A DNA stretch of 64,000 nucleotides, taken from Reticulitermes speratus. Lineage: Eukaryota; Arthropoda; Insecta; Blattodea; Rhinotermitidae. The notes beneath the pieces were generated by a model, which did no database searches, was not told where the DNA came from, and saw only the letters and a list, made by a program, of their open reading frames with translations. Positions 1-16,934 of the stretch are shown here, piece after piece. Location: positions 29,118,001 to 29,182,000 of the forward strand of contig JAJKFL010000002.1 in assembly GCA_021186555.1 (NCBI GenBank), in the 5' to 3' direction. Within the stretch, counting starts at the first letter, position 1. Each line of letters begins with the position of its first letter. The translations under genes and the position numbers were made by a program.

Positions 1-240
1 TGATGAACAAATGCATGTCAAACTGATATGGCAAAGGCAGTGGTGCAATAAACTTTACCTGACAAATAAGGTTTTTTAAAGAATGTTTCCAAAAATGCTG
101 AATGATGATCAAAATAAAGGCAAAAATACTCTTTAAGAGTTCAAAACGAAGAAAATGTCATCAAACAAACTTCAGTGTTAACACAATTTGGGCTTTGTAA
201 AATAATCCACAGACTAAATGCACAGCTGTCAATAAAAAAT

Positions 241-370
241 CTTCCATGCTTTAGATGGGGACTATATGGTCCTCTGCAACACTGAACCCACCTGCCAGAC
301 TACAAGGTGTCACAACACAGAGGACCTCAATATCACCCTCCACCACTGTGAAAAGTCCATACCTCAGATA
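241..370 (+). repeat. Fragment of a dispersed short repeat
   Basis: In one frame it reads like a repeat peptide that I associate with cockroach gene models (ending ..TRCH.ED..). Related pieces occur near 34.2, 40.0 and 50.6 kb. No gene is implied. The rest of 1-900 shows no recognisable exon; I looked here for the last Ubc9 exon and did not find it. Confidence 0.35.
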
Positions 371-999
371 TTTCAGTCTTTTTTTAAATTGCTGGCTAGC
401 TTTGGGATTGAAAAAAAAGACCTTCTGAATGCTGTGCTAATGGCAGTACGGCACAGATATAAATCATGTGTGAATATCAGTCTTCTGAATGTGAAGTCTA
501 AGCTGTAAACATATCAAATTATCCTCTGCAATTTACAACATGATGCTCTGTTAGTATATTTATATTGTCATTTCTAGTGTGACACACTATCACCAATGTG
601 TAGGAATGTCTTTGAGAGGACTTAAAATTGATCCACTATATTTAACCATAATATGCTAGACATCCAGATCTGCTTGTGATGATGTCAAATTAGTGTCCCC
701 AGGGCATAACATGCATATGTATCCTTACACCTTACAGTCCCATAATAACCTACAAATAACCAGAAGTACTGCATCCATCATCGTCGTCATCATCAGGCAC
801 AATGATAGCCTGACTAGATTTTATGTAGTTTTCTTCAGTCCCTTCTGGCAAATGCCAGGATATGTGCTGCAAACAGGCAATGACCATTTACAATGAATTA
901 AATACAGGGGATGTTCTGAAAGTACAAACTGCCACTGCGACACTGAACGTAATAATATGAACAAATTATATTGACACACATACTACATAGACATGCGCA

Positions 1000-1270
1000 C
1001 TACTTTTCAACATACTGCCTGCTGCTAATGAGGCATTTGTCCCAGTGTGCAACTAGTGCATCAAAGCCTTTAGTGAAAATATCTAAATCAAGTGCATGGA
1101 GCCTGTTGATTACTCCTGCAGCAAAGACCTTATTAAGAGGCCCAAAACAACTCAGGTCTGAAGGTTCCAGCTCTGGACTGTGTGGTAAAGACTGCAACAC
1201 TTCCCACCCGCACTGCTCAAATCACTGGTCACCTGGGCTGTGTGGATGTCACATTGTCATGGAGGATGAT
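1000..1270 (-). pseudogene. Mariner transposase C-terminus, frameshifted
   Basis: Read on the minus strand, this contains the mariner hallmarks HDN..., then SPELEPSDL (the SPDLAPSD block that carries the third catalytic Asp of the D,D34D triad), FGPLN, and finally WDKCL..YVEK before a TAG stop at 1000-1002. At least two frame changes separate the HDN block from the SPELEPSD block (around 1190-1250). The N-terminal two-thirds of the usual 340-350 aa transposase is missing. It pairs with the plus-strand copy at 1396-1518. Confidence 0.65.
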
Positions 1271-1395
1271 GACATCAAAACAGAACTGTCCCAGCCTCTT
1301 TCTTTGAACAGCTTCTCTTAGTCTGGCCAGCGTGTTGCAGCAGCATTCACAGTCTCATCTCTGGAGAGGAAGCTGGACCTCTCAGCAAGCCTTTT

Positions 1396-1518
1396 GCTGC
1401 AAGAGTAATCAACTGGCTCCATGCACTTGATGCAGATTTCTTCACCAAAAGCTTTGATGCATTAGTTTGGTGCAAAGACAAATGCCTCAGCAGAGATGGT
1501 GATTATGTTGAGAAGTAG
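1396..1518 (+). pseudogene. Mariner transposase C-terminal tail
   Basis: The plus-strand frame reads INWLHALDADFFTKSFDALV ... CLSRDGDYVEK-stop, closely matching the tail of the inverted minus-strand copy. Only about 40 codons remain and no catalytic residues are present. It forms the right arm of the foldback. Confidence 0.65.
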
Positions 1519-2123
1519 TATGCAGGTCCATGTACATGTGTTAATAAAATTTGTTCACAGTATTACATCCAGTGTTGCAGTGGCAGTTGGTACCTCATGT
1601 TCAGAACATCAATCCTATGATGGTGGGATATCTTCATTAAGGATCAACAGTTAAGTTGAGGAGATATTCCAGATGGCACCAAAATGAGGAGCACATTTAG
1701 AAATCACCACAGAGAGAACTGCACAATGTTAACAGTGTTAACAAAAGCATACAAAATTATCTAGCTGCACACAACAAAAATAAACTCTTGTCATGTCTAA
1801 TGTGAAAAGAACATCCATGCTGTAATTTAGCAGCAAAACCTACAAAGGCAGAACTACCTTAGCCTTACAATGTTGTCACTGACTGAATCCTGCATAGCTA
1901 TGTCCTCTCCCACTACAATGAATGTAAACCTGGAGGTAACTAGTATTTACATTTACATTAACAGGTCACCAGCAATAACCCTGGTATGATGCAAAAACAT
2001 CCACAACATATAACATGAGGGGCATTTCTAGGGATATACCTTCAAAATCCATACAAGTGACACTCAAGTTACCCACCATCTGCTGTGAATTGGTCATGAC
2101 ATATGACAATACTTTCAGTAGTA

Positions 2124-2390
2124 CAGGTAAAGTTCTCCCTCTCCATGCCATGAAGGCATATAGGGTGAGGTGCCTCGGTAACAGATGTAGGTGAGTGATT
2201 ATCATCATGCCCTGGCCACTTTACTCCCTAGCAAAGAACCCCAGTACCCATTAAACAAGAGGTGGGGTGGGCCTCAGAACCAGTATGGATTTGGAGAAAA
2301 GGAAAATCTCTTGCCCCTGCCAGGATTTAAATGCTGGATAATTCAGCTCATAGCCTGGTCACTATACTGACTATGCTGGTATGGCTGACA
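2124..2390 (-). mobile_element. SINE family B, old copy
   Basis: Same layout as the better copies at 49.5 and 59.8 kb: GTAAAG and a CATGAAGG palindrome at the left (SINE 3' end), a central TGGCCACTTTACTCCC and GGTGGGGTGGGCC, and a tRNA-like head at the right. It is CpG-decayed, consistent with age and a methylated location next to Ubc9. Confidence 0.6.
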
Positions 2391-2750
2391 ACAGTTGCAA
2401 CTGACAGAAAAACATGACTGACCCAACTCAGTATTATAGAACAAAGACACTGACATATGTTTTGGCACATGACCTTAATCTAATAAATGACAGAGTACAC
2501 AAAATTTTTGTTGATGTAATGTTTCCCAAAAATGTTCATGGAGGAAGTTCATCAAGAGTCAAAGGACAAATTGTATTATTAGTTACAATTACAGGAGTGG
2601 TGATAGTGCAATGTTAAAGCCAGGGCTCAACAGGATGCAAAATAATAGGGAGATTACAAAACATAAAGATGGTATACCAACCAGGATTTGTTCAATTTTT
2701 CTTCTCACACACATTCCTGTTAAATAAGTACCCGCAAGCACTTTACTCAC

Positions 2751-8908
<6,158 letters not shown>

Positions 8909-8914
8909 TACACA

Positions 8915-9600
8915 CCTAAAACGGAACACAAACGATAATTCAGTTCTGTTTCCTCCACGTGCAATTTTACTTCAGTTATATGTCTGTGATGAAAATGACG
9001 AAAGCTGATTCGAAACGCTACAAACAGCATATAAAATACGCACCGAAACTCGCTGAATGCGGAAGCCACTCAAGAACAAAAACGTAAAATACCGCGACTT
9101 GCGAACTATCAAGGATGCTATAGCATTGATTACAAAAACCCTTTTACAGACACGGCGCCAAGCGTCAAATTATTTGTTTCATTCAAAATACTATGCATAA
9201 CACTGCTTACCAACGAACTCGCTTCCTTGCACTTTTCTTTCGAATCAGACAATTACTACTTAGCTCTGCGAAACGTTCACACCATGAATTATCAAGGCGC
9301 GTTCACACGCACATTACCAAACGATCCATGGCTGTCTTTATTTCTCGACACAACCCAACATTTCAACAGCTACCCAAGAGCACAAATCATCTACTTACGC
9401 TAGAGCGCACTAGAGTACGTTCAATGTGTGATCTTCACAAACGACCCTAGCGCACCTGGAGAATTGCATTGTACTGACACCTGGCGTAGAGAATGTAAAT
9501 ACGATCCCCGTACGCCAGCTACTGTTTCTGTCAGCTGCCCAAAGATGTCTCTGCAAATTTTGCCCCTACAAGCCAGGCGCGAAAAACAAATTGTATATTG
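8915..9600 (-). promoter_or_regulatory. Likely 5' UTR/promoter side of Ubc9
   Basis: The splice acceptor just upstream of the start codon means the transcription start lies further upstream. From about 8990 to 9560 the DNA regains CpG dinucleotides (for example GGCGCC and GCGCG) after a CpG-poor gene body, which is typical of unmethylated insect promoters. I see no convincing TATA box or single start site, and the exact 5' exon is not identified. Confidence 0.4.
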
Positions 9601-9716
9601 GAAAACATTAAGGATAAAAGTGCTTTATACAATTGTTGAAAATACATTTTTCCCCATCAAACATGATACTTAATTTTAAATTTAACATGATCCATTCCGC
9701 TGTGCACGTACAATAA

Positions 9717-9783
9717 AATAAACAACACAATACATTCCGTTCAGCACAACTTGTGCTAAACGGAATATATTGTGGTGTTTATT
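9717..9783. repeat. Short near-perfect hairpin
   Basis: Arms of about 30 bp (AAACAACACAATACATTCCG on the left, its inverse on the right) are separated by only a few bases and centred near 9750. It looks like a tiny foldback or MITE remnant. The adjoining 9,793-10,674 has no recognised gene; a 137-codon open frame on the minus strand matches nothing I know. Confidence 0.6.
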
Positions 9784-10674
9784 TGGAGATAATTACTGTA
9801 TGCCACTAGGAAAAGGAAATGAATAAAGATTGCCAATATCAGCGAAAATCACAGACAGAAAGTAATGTTCAATAGTGAATATATATAGAGAGCAATAGGA
9901 TGGGGTATTACACGTGCGCAGCTTCAGGTCGCTCCGGACATAGCTGCAGTAGCCGTAGGCGGAGACAGGCGTTGTCTGTACTGCACCGACTAGCTTGGGC
10001 GGTTGTTGCGTTAAAAGGTAGGGACTTTGCGCAGGGACCCTTAGACACAGAAAAGAAATGCAGGCCAACAAGACTGTGTGGCCATCAACAAGCATGACTA
10101 AAGAGACTGTACTGCTCTGTGCATTTAAGGGTATTTCTAGGCCTACCCTACAAAGAAAAATTATGCTTGCACATAGTGCTATGGATTGTGGCCTAAAAGT
10201 CCCCACACTTAAGGGTTACATTAGTCCTAAAAACATAGCTCCCTACAACAACCAATATACATTCTAAGAAGTCAGCCCATATTTGGTGATCACACATCAG
10301 AACAGCTCTGCACTTGTGTGCTGAGCACTTCATCATGGTTCAGTAAATTCTCTTCACCAACCTACAATACTCAGAATCTGGAAACCAGACTTTCTTCTTC
10401 TCCCAGACACAAGGCATGCCCACATGGTGTATTTAAGGCATCTCTACATACCATTTGCTTCAGGTAGCTAGTTAGTCTGTAAGAATGACAAAAATTCCAG
10501 ACAAAAGTCCTTGTCTGATGCAATGCTTTTCTATACATGTAACATTAAGAAACAGATCGTTATAAATTGCTGTTGCTGCTTATATAAAATTCTCATTACA
10601 AGTCACACTTATTCTATCACACTCATACTACTCATATATTCAAACAAGGTTTTTTCTCTTTGACAGATTGGGTC

Positions 10675-11230
10675 TGTTGCATATATCTGTTATATTACGG
10701 ATGTTTCTTACATTATATATATATATTATAGTAACTAAGGCAACGACATTGCATTGATGCAGTACCTTCTGTACTTTGTCCGTATCATCGGACCTTATTA
10801 CTTGCTAATTAGTACTTTCTCATCATACGCCTCTTTGCATTCGCTTTGCCCAATGTTTGTAACTGCTTATTTGTTATTCTTCCTGGAACTATGGTGGCCA
10901 CTGTGTGACTCCATGCAGACGCACAGTCACATGTGGAGGAGTAACGAATACTCCTACGCACAGACCACACACAAGCCTGTCTGATAAAACCTCTACGCCT
11001 GAAAGGGCGGATTCCCGATCCTGCCGTTGATCCAGATAGTCTGTATAAGTTGCTGCGAGGCCTTCCCGGCCTGTTTTCTGTAAATACGGCCTATTGCAAT
11101 TAAAGTGCCTGGAACCTGGTACAACGGGTTTGTTTCAAGCATCCCTCACAACCTATACGAACCCTATTCCGGTGGAGCAACATCCACGATACGCCTCACC
11201 GGCCTTCTCCGAAATTTCGGGGATACAACA
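10675..11230 (+). repeat. 5' LTR
   Basis: Starts TGTTGCATATATC and ends GGATACAACA. Contains an AT-rich TATA-like stretch at 10709-10733 and an ATTAAA polyadenylation-type signal at 11099-11104. It differs from the 3' LTR at four visible positions. Confidence 0.95.
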
Positions 11231-11231
11231 C

Positions 11232-11248
11232 TGGTGTCAGATGTGGGG
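11232..11248 (+). other. Primer-binding-like site
   Basis: TGGTGTCAGATGTGGGG follows one base after the 5' LTR, where Gypsy elements carry a stretch complementary to a tRNA 3' end; it begins TGG, as expected for pairing with a CCA end. I cannot name the tRNA. Confidence 0.6.
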
Positions 11249-11429
11249 TGTGAAGGAGGCCGCAGCTTGAACCTACTACGGGTAGTAAAGGAGGCCGCAG
11301 CTTGAACCTACTACGGGTGTGAAGGAGGCCGCAGCTTGAACCTACTACGGGTAGTAAAGGAGGCCGCAGCTTAAACCTACTACGGTTGTGAAGGAGGCCG
11401 CAGCTTGAACCTACTACGGGTGTGAAGGA
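11246..11429 (+). repeat. Minisatellite in the retrotransposon leader
   Basis: Five units of 34, 35, 34, 35 and 34 bp plus a partial sixth, each containing GGAGGCCGCAGCTTGAACCT. Units alternate between a GTGTGAAGG and a GTAGTAAAGG start, so the true period is a 69-bp dimer. It occupies the place where gag would be expected. It is not openly coding: stops occur in the frame leading to pol. Confidence 0.9.
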
Positions 11430-11536
11430 AAGCCGCCGGGAAACGAGGTAAGACGGTTGGAGGGCAGCCGCCCGACCGTCTCCTCCACTCAGTAGGCTGC
11501 AGCAGTAGGGGAAGATGTGAATATGTCCAGCTAGAA

Positions 11537-14500
11537 TTGGATGTGGCTAGCAGAGATAAACTGTACCTACTAGTTGATAGCGGAGCTGATATTAGTTTGC
11601 TAAAAAGTCGCAACTTGCGCGGAGAAGTGGAATTCGAGCCCGAAGATAGGGTGCGACTGAAGAGTATAGAGGGTTCAGTGATTGAAACTCACGGAAGCAT
11701 AGAGGCCAGAATCCGTGAAGGTACCATAGAAATCCCATTCCACTTTCAATTAGTCAGTAAACAGGTTGACCTCAAGGGAGATGGGATATTGGGAAGAGAT
11801 TTTCTTAAGCAAATGCAAGCCCAGATATGCTATAAGAATCGAACCTTGACATTTCATCACGCGGGGAATATGGTAACCAAACCTTTGAGACCCGACTGGC
11901 GCGAGGAAAAATTGAACGAATCAGAGGTCGGAATTGGTAGAATAAAATTACCACCTCGAACAGAGATAGTTGTCAAATTACCAGCCGAAGCAGAATCGGT
12001 AATGACTGAGGGATTGGTGGAAAAAAGGGAGCTAGCACCAGGGGTGTACTTGGCGGGATCCCTAGTCAGAATCGTGGATGGAAGTGTTATTACTAGTATC
12101 CTAAATACCACGGAAATCGAGGTGGATATACCTAAACCCGTCATAAGGATTACGGAGACAGAGAGAGAGGAACCCTTAGAAATAAATACCGTAAGTCCCG
12201 TAGAAAGAGACCCTAGCAGGGACGAAAAGGTCATGGAAAAACTGAGAACAGAGCACTTAAATCAGGAAGAGCGCGAATCGCTCCGGGCAATTTGTTTCGA
12301 TTACCAGGACGTGTTCTTTTTGCAGGGGGACCGACTGAGTAGCACGACGGCCGCTAAACACACTATCCGTTTAGAGCCAGGGACCGTACCCATAAATACC
12401 CGGCCTTATCGACTGCCGGAGAGTCAAAAACACGAGATAGAGAGCCAGGTTACCAAATTACTAGAGGAAGGGATAATTGAGGAAAGTAACTCTCCTTGGA
12501 ACAGCCCCATCCTGGTAGTCCCAAAGAAAGTAGGGGTCGACGGCAAACAAAAATGGCGTCTTGTGGTTGATTTTAGGAGACTGAATGAAAGAACTGTGGG
12601 AGACGCACACCCCTTACCCGATATTACGGAAATATTAGATCAACTTGGCCAGTCCAAATATTTCACATGCTTGGATATGGTCATGGGGTATCACCAGATT
12701 GAACTGGAAGAGGAAGCTAAACCTTTGTCAGCTTTTAGCACCAAGCAAGGGCATTGGCATTATAGGAGATTGCCTTTCGGACTAAAGACAGCGCCAGCCA
12801 CATTTCAAAAAATGATGAACACGGTTCTCAGTGGTTTAAATGGGACACGCTGTTTTGTGTACCTTGATGACATTGTCATCTACGCTAACTCTTTAGCCGA
12901 TCACAATATCAAATTGCGGGAGGTGCTGGATCGGTTGAGAACTCACAGGTTAAAATTACAACCTGAAAAATGTGAATTTCTTCGGAAGGAAGTAAATTAC
13001 TTGGGCCACCAAATAACCGAATTAGGAGTGAAGCCGGACCCCCAAAAGGTAGCTGCTATTGAGAAATTCCCGACACCCACTACAGCAAAGCAACTAAAAA
13101 CTTTTTGTGGGATGATCAGTTACTATAGGCGATTTATTCCAAATTGTAGCCGGATAGCATCCCCCCTTCATAAGTTGCTTAAGAAAGATGCCAAATTTGA
13201 ATGGACTGAGGCTCAAGAGCATGCTTTTCGACATCTTAAAAATAAATTGGTTAGTCAACCCATTTTGCAATACCCAGATTTTTCTAGAGAATTTACCCTC
13301 TCTACCGACGCAAGTAACGCCGGACTGGGAGCTGTATTATCACAGGGCCCCATTGGTAAAGATTTACCTATAGCCTATGCTAGTAGGAGTCTCAATAAAG
13401 CCGAGGTTCATTATACCACTAGCGAAAAGGAGCTCCTTGCTATCGTGTGGGCTACCAAATACTTCCGACCGTACCTGTATGGTAGGCACTTTAGGGTTGT
13501 GACCGACCATAAGCCCCTCACATGGGTGATGAATGTAAAAGATCCGGGATCTAGATTGCTTAGGTGGAGGATTCAGTTGGCAGAGTTTGACTATGAAATA
13601 CTTTATAAAAAGGGATCACAAAACACTAATGCAGATGCCCTGAGTAGAATGGGCGTGATTAGTCAGGAAAGCGAGGGCGAGCCTGGGTTTGATGAGGAGA
13701 CCAAGAAACAAATTTTGTATGAGTTTCACGATGCACCATTTGGTGGACACAGAGGCATGAACAAAACATACAAGGCCATTAAATCCCAGTACACCTGGCC
13801 TAACATGAGGCGAGAAATAGAGAACTATGTGAAGCAATGTGAAAGTTGTCAGATGAATAAGACCTTGAAACCTAAACGAAAAGCTCCAATGGAAATTACG
13901 TCCACCTCGGAGCACCCTTTTGAAAAATGTTTTTTGGATATTGTGGGTCCCCTACCCGTCACCCAAGCGGGTAGTAAGTACATACTCACCTTTCAGGACG
14001 ACTTGAGTAAATATGTCATAGCAACCCCCATTAGCGATCAAAACGCGGAGACCGTGGCTAGAACGTTTGTGCTACATGTAATATTGAAATACGGCACACC
14101 CAGAATAGTGCAAACTGACCAGGGCACTAACTTTGTCAGTGAAGTATTTAAGGCCACTTGTAAGCTGCTTCGGATTAAGAAAATCCAATCTACGGCTTTT
14201 CACCCAGAGTCCCAGGGAGGCCTTGAACGAAGCCACCGCGTATTAGCTGAATGCCTGCGACACTATGTAAAAGAGGATCAGACCAATTGGGACGAGTGGG
14301 TGCCCTTTGCCACTTATGTATACAACACTACGGAGCATTCCGCCACGGGGTACACACCTTTCGAGCTGTTATTTGGACACCCCTCCTCTCTACCCTCTTC
14401 TCTGAAAAGTCCCCCCAGTCCCCAGTACAATTATGACGACTACGTATCTGAGTTACGAGACCGGTTGCAATCGGCGCATCAGGCAGCGAGAAGTAACCTA

Positions 14501-14707
14501 ATAACTCACAAGGATCGAAGCAAGGACTACTACGATAGAAAAACCGAGGAGATGAAAATCGAAATAGGGGATAAAGTCTTGCTTTATGATGAGACAGTCA
14601 GAAGGGGTAGATCCCGAAAACTAAGCGCACAATGGATAGGTCCCTACGAGGTAGTAGGAGTTGACAAGGTGAATGTCACACTATTAGGAAGGGACGTAAA
14701 CTACTAA
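11537..14707 (+). CDS. pol: Gypsy Pol polyprotein (protease-RT-RNase H-integrase)
   Basis: A single open frame of 1,056 codons, open further upstream to a stop at 11423. No ATG lies near the 5' end and the codon at 11537 is TTG, so translation probably depended on an upstream frame that is now absent. Domains by residue from 11537: aspartic protease with DSG at about 14-16; reverse transcriptase with YLDD at about 442; RNase H with TDAS near 590; integrase zinc-binding HHCC region near 731-770; integrase catalytic D at about 800, D at about 860 and E about 35 residues later (D,D35E); C-terminal GPYEV module near 1034. No stop or frameshift interrupts it. It acts in reverse transcription inside a capsid and in DNA integration, but the capsid protein is not encoded here. 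Confidence 0.95.
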   Translation: MDVASRDKLYLLVDSGADISLLKSRNLRGEVEFEPEDRVRLKSIEGSVIETHGSIEARIREGTIEIPFHFQLVSKQVDLKGDGILGRDFLKQMQAQICYKNRTLTFHHAGNMVTKPLRPDWREEKLNESEVGIGRIKLPPRTEIVVKLPAEAESVMTEGLVEKRELAPGVYLAGSLVRIVDGSVITSILNTTEIEVDIPKPVIRITETEREEPLEINTVSPVERDPSRDEKVMEKLRTEHLNQEERESLRAICFDYQDVFFLQGDRLSSTTAAKHTIRLEPGTVPINTRPYRLPESQKHEIESQVTKLLEEGIIEESNSPWNSPILVVPKKVGVDGKQKWRLVVDFRRLNERTVGDAHPLPDITEILDQLGQSKYFTCLDMVMGYHQIELEEEAKPLSAFSTKQGHWHYRRLPFGLKTAPATFQKMMNTVLSGLNGTRCFVYLDDIVIYANSLADHNIKLREVLDRLRTHRLKLQPEKCEFLRKEVNYLGHQITELGVKPDPQKVAAIEKFPTPTTAKQLKTFCGMISYYRRFIPNCSRIASPLHKLLKKDAKFEWTEAQEHAFRHLKNKLVSQPILQYPDFSREFTLSTDASNAGLGAVLSQGPIGKDLPIAYASRSLNKAEVHYTTSEKELLAIVWATKYFRPYLYGRHFRVVTDHKPLTWVMNVKDPGSRLLRWRIQLAEFDYEILYKKGSQNTNADALSRMGVISQESEGEPGFDEETKKQILYEFHDAPFGGHRGMNKTYKAIKSQYTWPNMRREIENYVKQCESCQMNKTLKPKRKAPMEITSTSEHPFEKCFLDIVGPLPVTQAGSKYILTFQDDLSKYVIATPISDQNAETVARTFVLHVILKYGTPRIVQTDQGTNFVSEVFKATCKLLRIKKIQSTAFHPESQGGLERSHRVLAECLRHYVKEDQTNWDEWVPFATYVYNTTEHSATGYTPFELLFGHPSSLPSSLKSPPSPQYNYDDYVSELRDRLQSAHQAARSNLITHKDRSKDYYDRKTEEMKIEIGDKVLLYDETVRRGRSRKLSAQWIGPYEVVGVDKVNVTLLGRDVNY

Positions 14708-14785
14708 AAGTGCACAAGAACAGGCTAAAGCATTTTTACTAGACGCAGGGAACTACCGCGGAAACATGAGTTCGTTTTGTGACAG

Positions 14786-15822
14786 ATGGTATCGACTACT
14801 GTCCTCTGGATGCCTTGGACATTACTAGAGACGGCCGTAGCTTCGTACACCCCTGAAGCAGGTTATAGCTTGGAACTTTACGATGACTCACCGGGTCTCT
14901 ACTTTGAAGGCTTAGGACAGGCTATGTTATATGATACAGTATGGAAGGCAAATGTTTACGTCCAGTTGAAACCGAAGAGGCAAACGACTGCGACTGAACA
15001 ATATGCTGATTGTATTAACAAGTAATGCGCTAGCTTAGATTTCAAAGGTTGGACTCTTTGCAGTCACCTCGATGATCTTACCTTCAGCAAATTGCAGCAG
15101 GCAAAAGAATACCGGCCAGTTAGCAACTGATATCATTGGTCGAGATAACAGTAGAGATAGAGTATTCTGAAAGGAACTTTGAATGTGTGATTTTGTTTTT
15201 AAAGCAGCAATTGACGGTGGTGAAATCATCGTTAGGTGTTCTCAACGAGACCTTGTCTCATATGGTTTATAATGAAGATATATTTAGAGAAGGGTGGACG
15301 AAACTTCAGCATTATGTATACTCTGTTGTTTCGCAAGCTCATGATGTTACTAATTTTTTATTTAAAAATTACAGTGGAGAGTTATGTCGCCAGGGTCTTT
15401 GATGCCCTAACTGTGTTACGAAGGAATTTTGGTATTTTAGTTAACAGCATTGTTGACGCACGAAAGGGGATTCTGCACCCACTAGTGGTACCCCTAGCCT
15501 GATTGTAAACACCTTCCTACAAAATAGTATTTTCTAAGTGTTACTTCATTTTCCTTCTCCGTTGAGTAAAGATTTTGCCCACTTATTGTACCAAGTGTGT
15601 GATGTTGATATCTATGTACATAATACAGTGCTGGGATATGTGATTTCACCCCCATCAATGAGTAAAGATAATTTTGACGTTCTAAAAGTGATATCGATAC
15701 CCATTGCAGTGGAACAAAGGAACGTTGTGCACATAGATGTGGACAAAACAGTGTTGTATTTTGATAAAGCTTGACCGTATTATTTTATGTTGGACTTTAG
15801 AGAATTGGAACAATGTAACTAG
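14786..15822 (+). pseudogene. Degraded env-like region (F-type, errantivirus-like)
   Basis: Downstream of pol, open fragments resemble the envelope-like protein of insect errantiviruses, which belongs to the baculovirus F-protein type. The resemblance includes an early segment around 14860-14980 and a later one around 15580-15820. The reading frame is interrupted by in-frame stops at 15023-15025, 15128-15130 and 15772-15774, and the signal shifts between frames around 15130-15240 and again before 15540. The product cannot be functional. Family assignment is from overall pattern only. Confidence 0.55.
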
Positions 15823-16368
15823 AAGAGGAGGTTATTTGCTAAACTAAATACCTTTTCCATATGGATGTTGCGAAGAGCTAGGGATAACATTTAATTTCAG
15901 TTATCCATCCCTAAACATTCCCTATAAAAGGGTTATTTTCTATTTTGATGATTTTAAATATACCAGAAAAAAGATATTAGATTTAGAAAAACATTACGGA
16001 ACATGAATGGAAAAAAAATTATTACTTGGTTAGTTATAGTTTATATGCTATTTCTGTGTATGCTTTTTGAGTATTTTTGTGATTTATATTACGTATAACT
16101 TGTATGTGTGTATTTGACCAATCATAAGAGGTCTCTCGTCTACAAGCTCTGACCCCATCAGGGGCGCATGGTTTTGGAAACATTGTTAGTATTCACATAT
16201 GAACTAGTAATGAGAGCTTGGCAGTAAGCCCGAGGGTATACGCTTGAAACACCCACCCCTGTCACCCTCTGATCCACCTAGGAGGTCGCTCTGACCCTGG
16301 GTAGCTAAATCTTTTTTTTAGCACTCATAAGACCAGCCCATTTTAGGTGTAAAATGGACTTTCTTGTA
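15823..16368 (+). other. 3' untranslated part of the retrotransposon
   Basis: AT-rich, no open frame and no recognisable motif until the polypurine tract. Confidence 0.5.
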
Positions 16369-16378
16369 CGGGGGGAGG
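16369..16378 (+). other. Polypurine tract
   Basis: Purine-rich GGGGGGAGG immediately before the 3' LTR, the position from which plus-strand DNA synthesis is primed in Gypsy elements. Confidence 0.8.
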
Positions 16379-16934
16379 TGTTGCATATATCTGTTATATT
16401 ACGGATGTTTCTTACATTATATATATATATTATAGTAACTAAGGCAACGACAATGCATTGATGCAGTACCTTCTGTACTTTGTCCGTATCATCGGACCTT
16501 ATTACTTGCTAATTAGTACTTTCTCATCATACGCCTCTTTGCATTCGCTTTGCCCAATGTTTGTAACTGCTTATTTGTTATTCTTCCTGGAACTATGGTG
16601 GCCACTGTGTGACTCCATGCAGACGCACAGTCACATGTGGAGGAGTAACGAATACTCCTACGCACAGACCACACACAAGCCTGTCTGATAAAACCTCTAC
16701 GCCTGAAAGGGCGGATTCCCGATCCTGCCGTTGATCCAGATAGTCTGTATAAGTTGCTGCGAGGCCTTCCCGGCCTGTTTTCTGTAAATATGGCCTATTG
16801 CAATTAAAGTGCCTGGAACCTGGTACAACGAGTTTGTTTCAAGCATCCCTCACAACCTATACGAACCCTATTCCGGTGCAGCAACATCCACGATACGCCT
16901 CACCGGCCTTCTCCGAAATTTCGGGGATACAACA
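16379..16934 (+). repeat. 3' LTR
   Basis: Same length as the 5' LTR, with four substitutions seen (near 16452, 16791, 16831 and 16879). Ends ACAACA and is followed by GGTC, which repeats the four bases before the 5' LTR. Confidence 0.95.

Larger units (their letters stand above)
905..1615. mobile_element. Foldback mariner-like element (two inverted 3' ends)
   Basis: The outer about 100 bp on each side are inverted copies of one another: the left arm from GATGTTCTGAA at 910 matches the reverse complement of the right arm ending near 1610. Each arm carries the C-terminal part of a mariner transposase ending in YVEK-stop, read outwards (minus strand on the left, plus strand on the right). A TA dinucleotide flanks both edges (903-904 and 1616-1617), as expected for Tc1/mariner target duplication. 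Both copies are frameshifted and truncated, so the unit is dead. It is best read as an inverted duplication of a mariner 3' end, or two tail-out copies. Confidence 0.7.
10675..16934 (+). mobile_element. Gypsy-type LTR retrotransposon, young, gag-less, env-like region broken
   Basis: Bounded by 556-bp LTRs (10675-11230 and 16379-16934) that start TG and end CA, with the 4-bp target duplication GGTC at 10671-10674 and 16935-16938. Inside, in order: a primer-binding-like site, a 34/35-bp minisatellite, pol (protease, RT, RNase H, integrase) in one open frame, a frameshifted env-like segment, and a polypurine tract. I count only four LTR differences (about 0.7%), so the insertion is recent. Domain order and the GPY/F end of integrase place it in Ty3/Gypsy; the env-like segment suggests an errantivirus-like relative. 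There is no room for gag: only about 300 bp separate the 5' LTR from the protease. It lies between the Ubc9 promoter and the RpL23A 3' end and does not interrupt either coding region. Confidence 0.95.

Noticed and set aside
1..2700. Last Ubc9 exon
   Set aside because: I searched the minus strand for the expected C-terminal 21 codons and found no match, so it must lie left of the window.
9793..10206. 137-codon minus-strand open frame
   Set aside because: No recognisable domain, no splice or regulatory context, and position in repeat-like DNA; kept only as a note.
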